Shown here piece after piece: positions 16,207-20,485 of a stretch of 20,485 nucleotides of DNA. How positions within the stretch are numbered: position 1 is the stretch's first letter; every line of letters begins with the position of its first letter. Under the pieces are notes generated by a model. It was not told the origin of the DNA and did no database searches. It worked only from the letters and a program-made list of their open reading frames with translations. Position numbers and translations under genes: made by a program. This DNA comes from Gammaproteobacteria bacterium (GTDB taxonomy: Bacteria > Pseudomonadota > Gammaproteobacteria > DSM-19610), in the NCBI GenBank assembly GCA_030618475.1, contig JAUXDG010000017.1:1-20485 (forward strand), read 5' to 3'.

Positions 16207-17460
16207 ATGAGCGAATCCACCTCCATTACTGTCCCCACCGCCCCTGCCGAACGGCCTGAACCTGAACCCTCGCCGGACCAACCACCACAGTCAACAGGAT
16301 CCTCCGGGACTGCGTCAATGGTGCTGGCGCTGCTTGCCCTGGCTTTATCCATTGGTCTGACCGTCGCTGCCTATTTCACCTGGAATGAGGTGCAGCAGCT
16401 GACCGGTACACAATCGAGGCTGGAAGCGCAGGTCGAGAATCGCGTTCAACCGTTGCGCTCATCGCTGAGCGATGTCAATCAGGCTATGCAGGCATCGCTG
16501 AGCGATGTCAAACAGGCTATGCAGGCATCGCTCAGCACTGTCAATCAGACGCTGCAAAGCGATCGCCGGAAAATTGACCAGCAGTTAAAGAAACTGGGTG
16601 AAGAACAGCGCAACGTTGGCCACAGGGTGAGTGTGCTGGCCGCACTCATGGGTCGCAGTGAACAGGGCTGGAGCCTGGCCGAGGTGGAATATCTGCTGCG
16701 CATAGCCAACCAGCGTTTGCAGTTACAGCGTGACGTTAATACGGCAGAGCAAGCGCTCAAGGCGGCCGATCAGCGTTTGCATGATCTGGCCGATCCCCAT
16801 TTTCTGAGTGTGCGCGAACAAATTTCAAGGGATCTCGAAGCCGTACAGGCGGTGCCGAGCGTGGATAGTGAAGGTATCTCGCTAAGCCTGGCTACCGCGC
16901 TGGTGGGTATCGATCAGCTATCGGTCGCCGGGAACCGTTACCAGCCCGCGTTGGAGACCGAAAGCGAGGCTTCAGAAACCCCGGCGACGATTGGCGACTG
17001 GCGCGAATTACCCCGGCTGTTGTGGTCAACGCTGTCCGGTCTGTTCCGTATACGTGAACACGACAAGCCGGTGACTCCGATGCTGGCACCCGAGCGCGAG
17101 TACTTGCTGCGCGAGAATTTACGCCTGCAATTGTCTGCCGCGCGGCTGGCCTTGTTGCGTGATGACGGTGGGCAATATCAGGCGATACTGACTACTGCAC
17201 AGGACTGGCTGAACGCCTACTTTGCCGATGACGATGCCAAAGTGAATGACCTTGTGGCGCAGCTTGAACAACTGAAAGCGATTGATACGGTGCCGCAGTT
17301 GCCGGATATTTCCGGGTCTTTGCGGGTCTTGCATCAGCAGATGAAGCTCAGCGAGAAGCAGGACGTATTACCGATTGTGCCTGATCAGCCGGCGCCCGGT
17401 ACGGCTGAGCCGGCATTAGAAGAGACGCCGGAGGAGAGCACAGAGGAAACAGCATCATGA
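16207..17460 (+). CDS. hemX: HemX family membrane protein
   Basis: The 417-residue protein has a Pro-rich cytoplasmic N terminus, one TM helix (about 38-59, MVLALLALALSIGLTVAAYF), a coiled-coil region (about 65-140) and a periplasmic domain with EVEYLLRIANQRLQLQRDV, the hallmark of HemX. The tail is Pro/Glu-rich. HemX is often annotated as uroporphyrinogen-III methyltransferase, but no SAM-dependent methyltransferase domain is present; its role in haem synthesis is unproven. The coiled coil contains three tandem 11-residue repeats. The stop overlaps the hemY ATG (ATGA), so the two are coupled. The 62-bp gap after hemD leaves room for a promoter, but none is convincing. Confidence 0.93.
   Translation: MSESTSITVPTAPAERPEPEPSPDQPPQSTGSSGTASMVLALLALALSIGLTVAAYFTWNEVQQLTGTQSRLEAQVENRVQPLRSSLSDVNQAMQASLSDVKQAMQASLSTVNQTLQSDRRKIDQQLKKLGEEQRNVGHRVSVLAALMGRSEQGWSLAEVEYLLRIANQRLQLQRDVNTAEQALKAADQRLHDLADPHFLSVREQISRDLEAVQAVPSVDSEGISLSLATALVGIDQLSVAGNRYQPALETESEASETPATIGDWRELPRLLWSTLSGLFRIREHDKPVTPMLAPEREYLLRENLRLQLSAARLALLRDDGGQYQAILTTAQDWLNAYFADDDAKVNDLVAQLEQLKAIDTVPQLPDISGSLRVLHQQMKLSEKQDVLPIVPDQPAPGTAEPALEETPEESTEETAS
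16462..16560 (+). repeat. 33-bp tandem repeat inside hemX
   Basis: Two copies of a 33-bp unit (16462-16494 and 16495-16527) differ by one base, and a third, diverged copy follows at 16528-16560. Each encodes an 11-residue unit (SLSDVNQAMQA, SLSDVKQAMQA, SLSTVNQTLQS), a hendecad that fits the coiled coil of HemX. Confidence 0.92.
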
Positions 17461-18764
17461 AATGGCTGATGTTTTCGATGCTGATACTCATTGCATCAGT
17501 CGCTGTGGCACTGGTGGCCTTGCCCGACCCCGGTTATGTGTTAATCGGTTTTGGCAAGTACAGTGTTGAGACTACAGCGCTGGTATTGCTGGTGGTTTTG
17601 GGCTTGGCCTATGTTGCGCTACGGATGCTCGCCGGCCTTTGGCACGTGCCAGCCAGGGTGCACGACTGGGAACACCGGCGTCATGATCAACGCTTGAACA
17701 AGCTTTTTGATGAAGCGATTATCGAGCTGACAGAAGGGCGTGTTGAACGTGCTGAACGCCGCCTGGCACGGCTGCTTAAATCAAAGCAAGCGCCTGTGCA
17801 GGTTTATCTGTCGGCAGCCCGTGCTGCCAGTCAGCTGGGCTTCGATGATCGCCGCGACAAGTATCTGAAACTTGCGCAGCAACGTCATCCTGAGGCCCGG
17901 ATAGCTGTTTCCTTCACACAGGCTGAGCTGCAGCTTTCAAAATCGCAACTGGATCAGGCACAGACTACGCTGACACGCTTACAGACGCTGGCGCCACGCA
18001 GTGAACAGACCTTACAGCTTTTGATGAAGCTCTATCTGCAACAACAGGACTGGCAGCGTTTGCGTGATCTGTTACCGGCTCTGCGGCGCAGCAAGCTGTT
18101 GAGCGGGAATCAGTGGCAGCAGTTGGCGGTAAAGGTTTGCCGTGAGCAGGTAGTGGAGTTTTCATCGGCCGACGATGTTGACGCTTTGAAAACAGGCTGG
18201 AAGCAGTTGCCGCAAGTGGTGCAGCAGGATGAAGGCTTGATGACGATTTATATTGAACAACTGATGCGCCTGGGCGCCCATAAGCAGGCGGAACAGCTGC
18301 TTGCTGTACAGATCAAGCGCGGCTGGAATCAGCGTCTGGTCTATCTGTTCGGTGATCTGCAGGCTGCGAATGTCACCAACCAGCAGGACCTTGCCGAGCG
18401 CTGGCTGGAGCGGCATCCGCAGGATCCGGTGCTGTTATTAACACTGGGTAAAATCAGTTTGCGTAATCAGCTGTGGGGAAAAGCACGCAGCTATCTGGAG
18501 GCCAGTATCAAGCAGCAGGCGACACCGGAAGCGTACCGTTTACTGGGCTCGCTGCTGGAGGAAGCGGATGAGGCGTCGGACTGTTACCGGAAAGGCATAG
18601 AACTGATCGGACAGGGTATGCCGGAGACTGCACCGCCCGCAGCGGACAATAAACTGACTCAGGCTGACAAGCCAGGGTCTGTTAAGACGATGAAAACGGC
18701 AGCCTTGCCACCCCAAATAGGGTCAAGCCAGGCACGAGAAGAAAAGTTTAGTGACGCTGAATGA
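17457..18764 (+). CDS. hemY: HemY-type membrane TPR protein
   Basis: The 435-residue protein has two N-terminal TM helices (about 3-22 and 40-60) separated by PDPGYVLIGFGKYSVETT, the HemY_N signature, then a helical tetratricopeptide-type domain (RVERAERRLARLL, QVYLSAARAASQLG, RHPQDPVLLLTLGKISL). This is the gammaproteobacterial HemY of the hemCDXY operon, not the protoporphyrinogen oxidase called HemY in Bacillus. It may scaffold late haem enzymes; the function is not settled. The start overlaps the hemX stop by ATGA. The last 50 residues or so, past the TPR region, are low-complexity and probably disordered. A hairpin follows the gene. Confidence 0.93.
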   Translation: MKWLMFSMLILIASVAVALVALPDPGYVLIGFGKYSVETTALVLLVVLGLAYVALRMLAGLWHVPARVHDWEHRRHDQRLNKLFDEAIIELTEGRVERAERRLARLLKSKQAPVQVYLSAARAASQLGFDDRRDKYLKLAQQRHPEARIAVSFTQAELQLSKSQLDQAQTTLTRLQTLAPRSEQTLQLLMKLYLQQQDWQRLRDLLPALRRSKLLSGNQWQQLAVKVCREQVVEFSSADDVDALKTGWKQLPQVVQQDEGLMTIYIEQLMRLGAHKQAEQLLAVQIKRGWNQRLVYLFGDLQAANVTNQQDLAERWLERHPQDPVLLLTLGKISLRNQLWGKARSYLEASIKQQATPEAYRLLGSLLEEADEASDCYRKGIELIGQGMPETAPPAADNKLTQADKPGSVKTMKTAALPPQIGSSQAREEKFSDAE

Positions 18765-18808
18765 GCAACGAGTAACGCCGGCTGGCTGTATTTAGGGCGC
18801 AAAGCGAA

Positions 18809-18835
18809 GGGACGCGGCCATTTTTCCGCAGTCCC
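18809..18835. terminator. Hairpin between convergent hemY and the reductase gene
   Basis: GGGACGCGG (18809-18817) pairs with CCGCAGTCCC (18826-18835) with a single bulged A and an 8-nt loop, CCATTTTT. It sits 45 nt after the hemY stop and just past the reductase stop on the other strand, so it could end transcription from both sides, although neither side has a strong T-tract after the stem. Confidence 0.4.
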
Positions 18836-18837
18836 GC

Positions 18838-19875
18838 TCAGTCGCCCTGCTTGATCTTGTCCAGCACATCGCTGGCGAATTCAAAGGCATCGGAATACAT
18901 GTGATCCGCTTGAGCCCCCTGCGTGGCAAATGCACGTGTTGCGGCTTCGATCATCGGTGGTGGACCACTCATATAGATATCAAACTTGCTGAGATCAGGA
19001 TGCCGGCTCATCAGTGTTTCATGAACCAGCCCGGTCGCATGCGGCCACTGATCTTCCGCTTGCGGTTCCGAAAGCACCGGTGTGTATTTGAAATTGGGAT
19101 GCTGTTCCTGCCATTGCCCGGGCAAGTCATCGATATACAGGTCGCGTTTCGAGCGAACACCCCAGTACAGGTGGATGGGGCGGTCGAACCCGATATAAAA
19201 GGCATGCTCCAGCATGCCTTTTAGTGGCGCAAATCCGGTGCCGCCGGCCATCATCAGTACCGGACGTGTCGACTGTTCGCGCAGGTAGAAGGATCCCAGT
19301 GGCCCTTCAATCCGTAACAACGCCCTGTCTTTCATTTCATCGAATACGTGCCCGGTAAATGATCCGCCAGGTACGTGCCGGATGTGCAGTTCCAGGTGCT
19401 CATCCTGATGCGGTGCATTGGCAATGGAAAAGGCGCGGCGGCGGCCATCCTTGAGAATGAACTCGATGTACTGTCCGGCAAGAAACTGCAGGCGTTCGGT
19501 CTCGGGTAAGATGAGGTGTATCTGCATAACGTCGTGGGACAGGTGTTTGATGTGCTCAGCCCGGCATGGCATGCTTTTGATGGTGATGTCACGGTCAGCC
19601 TCGATTTCACGGGTACTGATGACCAGGTCACTTTGCGGATGAGCCTGACAGACGACAATCTGATCGGCGGCGTCCTGATCAGAGAGCGCATCGGGTTCGC
19701 CGTCCGGGTACTGCACACGACCTGCAAGCAGTGTGGCAACGCAGGATCCACAAGCACCATTGCGACAGCCATAGGGCAAGCCGATACCCTGGCGCAACGC
19801 AGCGTCGAGGATGGATTCACCGGATTCAACGGTAAAATGATGCTGACTGTTGTCGATCCTAACCTGGAATGCCAT
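18838..19875 (-). CDS. 2Fe-2S ferredoxin-type NAD(P)H:flavin oxidoreductase (CDP-6-deoxy-delta-3,4-glucoseen reductase family)
   Basis: The 345-residue protein has an N-terminal plant-type ferredoxin domain with cluster ligands C37, C42, C45 (YGCRNGACGSC) and C76 (VVCQAH), an FAD domain (RRRAFSIANAP, then PGGSFTGHVF) and a NAD(P) domain (MMAGGTGFAPLKGML, YMSGPPPMI). It passes electrons from NAD(P)H through FAD to the iron-sulphur cluster and on to an unknown acceptor. Such genes are usually named after AscD/E3 of ascarylose synthesis, but no deoxysugar genes are nearby, so that role is unlikely. ATG 19875 has TGGAAA upstream and fits family N termini better than the TTG at 19887. A weak promoter (TTTACC, 17 bp, GAGAAT) may precede it. 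Confidence 0.92.
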   Translation of the reverse strand: MAFQVRIDNSQHHFTVESGESILDAALRQGIGLPYGCRNGACGSCVATLLAGRVQYPDGEPDALSDQDAADQIVVCQAHPQSDLVISTREIEADRDITIKSMPCRAEHIKHLSHDVMQIHLILPETERLQFLAGQYIEFILKDGRRRAFSIANAPHQDEHLELHIRHVPGGSFTGHVFDEMKDRALLRIEGPLGSFYLREQSTRPVLMMAGGTGFAPLKGMLEHAFYIGFDRPIHLYWGVRSKRDLYIDDLPGQWQEQHPNFKYTPVLSEPQAEDQWPHATGLVHETLMSRHPDLSKFDIYMSGPPPMIEAATRAFATQGAQADHMYSDAFEFASDVLDKIKQGD

Positions 19876-19963
19876 GCAGATTTCCAATAAATCAATCGCC
19901 TAAAGATTCGCATTCTCGTTGATTTTCGATGCAGGGTAAACGTATGAATTCTGTGCTATTAAT

Positions 19964-20234
19964 CTAGTACTCCGACAAGGTGATATTGATGGGTTCAGTT
20001 GGCCTGTCAGTGCCCAGGGCAAGGCACGCCTCGCGGGGAATGGCCATAGTCCTTTGCAAGAGGCGTAACACCGCCATGGGCGCTGACAGGCCAACCCTTC
20101 GGGCGCTACTGTGTTGCTCCGCCACTGCGTTACAGCACTTGACAAGGACTAAGGCCATTGCCTGCGTACTGTGCCTTGTTGCGAAGCAACACAGTAACGC
20201 TGCATCCATCAATACAACCTTGACGGAGCACTAG
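19964..20234. mobile_element. MITE-like palindromic element with CTAG ends
   Basis: A 271-bp non-coding element fills most of the 355-bp gap between the reductase gene and surE. Its ends, 19964-19991 and 20207-20234, are inverted repeats matching at 24 of 28 positions, both starting CTAGT. The CTAG at each edge can be read as a 4-bp target duplication (19964-19967, 20231-20234). Inside are two hairpins: arms 19999-20016/20077-20094 (17 of 18) and 20103-20118/20185-20200 (15 of 16), each with an inner stem and a 27-nt loop. No transposase is present, so it would be non-autonomous. The remaining 19876-19963 holds only the reductase leader. I do not recognise a named family. Confidence 0.78.
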
Positions 20235-20485
20235 ATCTCCTTCAACCATGCTGCTGTCTGCAACAGCTGCCGGTGGTTTGTCAGATCGACCTTCAACGGC
20301 GTGACCGAGATATATCCGCAACGCACAGCATGAAAATCGGTGCCCGGCCCGGCATCCTGCTCTGCACCGGGAGGGCCTACCCAGTAGATCGGGTGACCTC
20401 GCGGATCTCTCTCCTTATAAACCGGTTCCGCCTTGTGACGATGCCCCAGGCGGGTCGATTGATACCCCTTGATTTCACTCCAGGG
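20231..20485 (-). CDS. surE: 5'/3'-nucleotidase SurE, C-terminal part
   Basis: The last 84 residues of SurE run in from the right edge on the minus strand and end at TAG (20233-20231). The visible sequence contains IKGYQSTRLGHRHKAEPVY, DPRGHPIYWVGPPG, AGPGTDFHAVRCGYISVTPL and KVDLT, all standard for the SurE C terminus. SurE is a metal-dependent phosphatase acting on nucleoside monophosphates and polyphosphate, important in stationary phase. The active-site N-terminal half is outside the window. In many gammaproteobacteria pcm follows surE; here the stop codon is immediately joined to the palindromic element and then the reductase gene. Reading ends in ...WLKEI, so the C terminus looks intact. 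Confidence 0.94.
   Translation of the reverse strand, partial: PWSEIKGYQSTRLGHRHKAEPVYKERDPRGHPIYWVGPPGAEQDAGPGTDFHAVRCGYISVTPLKVDLTNHRQLLQTAAWLKEI

Noticed and set aside
19964..20234. Short open frames on both strands within the palindromic element
   Set aside because: Both strands are open because the element is self-complementary; the translations are Cys/Arg-rich without domain features and start signals are poor.
1..20485. CRISPR arrays, tRNA or rRNA genes
   Set aside because: No regularly spaced direct repeats, cloverleaf or rRNA-like conserved segments were seen by reading through both strands.

Overview
The window is chromosomal DNA from a gammaproteobacterium, with GC content in the mid-50s percent by eye. 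The gene order resembles that around lysA-lptM ... cyaA ... argH-algZ-algR-hemC-hemD-hemX-hemY in Pseudomonas and related orders. The hem cluster, the class I adenylate cyclase and the LptM lipoprotein are gammaproteobacterial traits. A secreted dihaem cytochrome c next to DUF302 proteins, a near-consensus FNR/ANR box and a periplasmic CXXC thioredoxin-fold protein suggest respiratory flexibility, as in free-living Chromatiales-like bacteria. That placement is inference.

Left part (1-3989): the minus strand carries lptM and lysA, translationally coupled by a TAATG overlap, and then the first codons of another minus-strand gene at the edge (dapF by gene order only). A perfect CRP-type palindrome lies between lysA and that gene. 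On the plus strand follow an alpha/beta-hydrolase carboxylesterase, a dihaem cytochrome c fused to a DUF302 domain, and a second secreted DUF302 protein that overlaps it.

Middle (3986-11965): cyaA (minus), a gene-poor gap of about 370 bp, a MazG-like nucleotide pyrophosphohydrolase (minus), a membrane HAMP-PAS-GGDEF-EAL protein (plus) and argH (minus). Both cAMP and c-di-GMP signalling are therefore represented.

Right part (12061-18764): the AlgZ/AlgR-type LytS/LytTR two-component pair, a convergent thioredoxin-fold gene, and the tightly packed hemC-hemD-hemX-hemY cluster, which makes hydroxymethylbilane and uroporphyrinogen III and encodes two membrane accessory proteins. A ferredoxin-NAD(P)H reductase-type gene (minus) follows. 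The end of surE (minus) runs off the right edge.

The most unusual object is a 271-bp non-coding element at 19964-20234. It has roughly 28-bp terminal inverted repeats and a CTAG at each end, and the right CTAG contains the surE stop codon. Its two halves are inverted copies of one nested hairpin. They share similar 27-nt loops, while the stems differ in sequence yet keep pairing. It looks like a non-autonomous mobile element whose hairpins are under selection.
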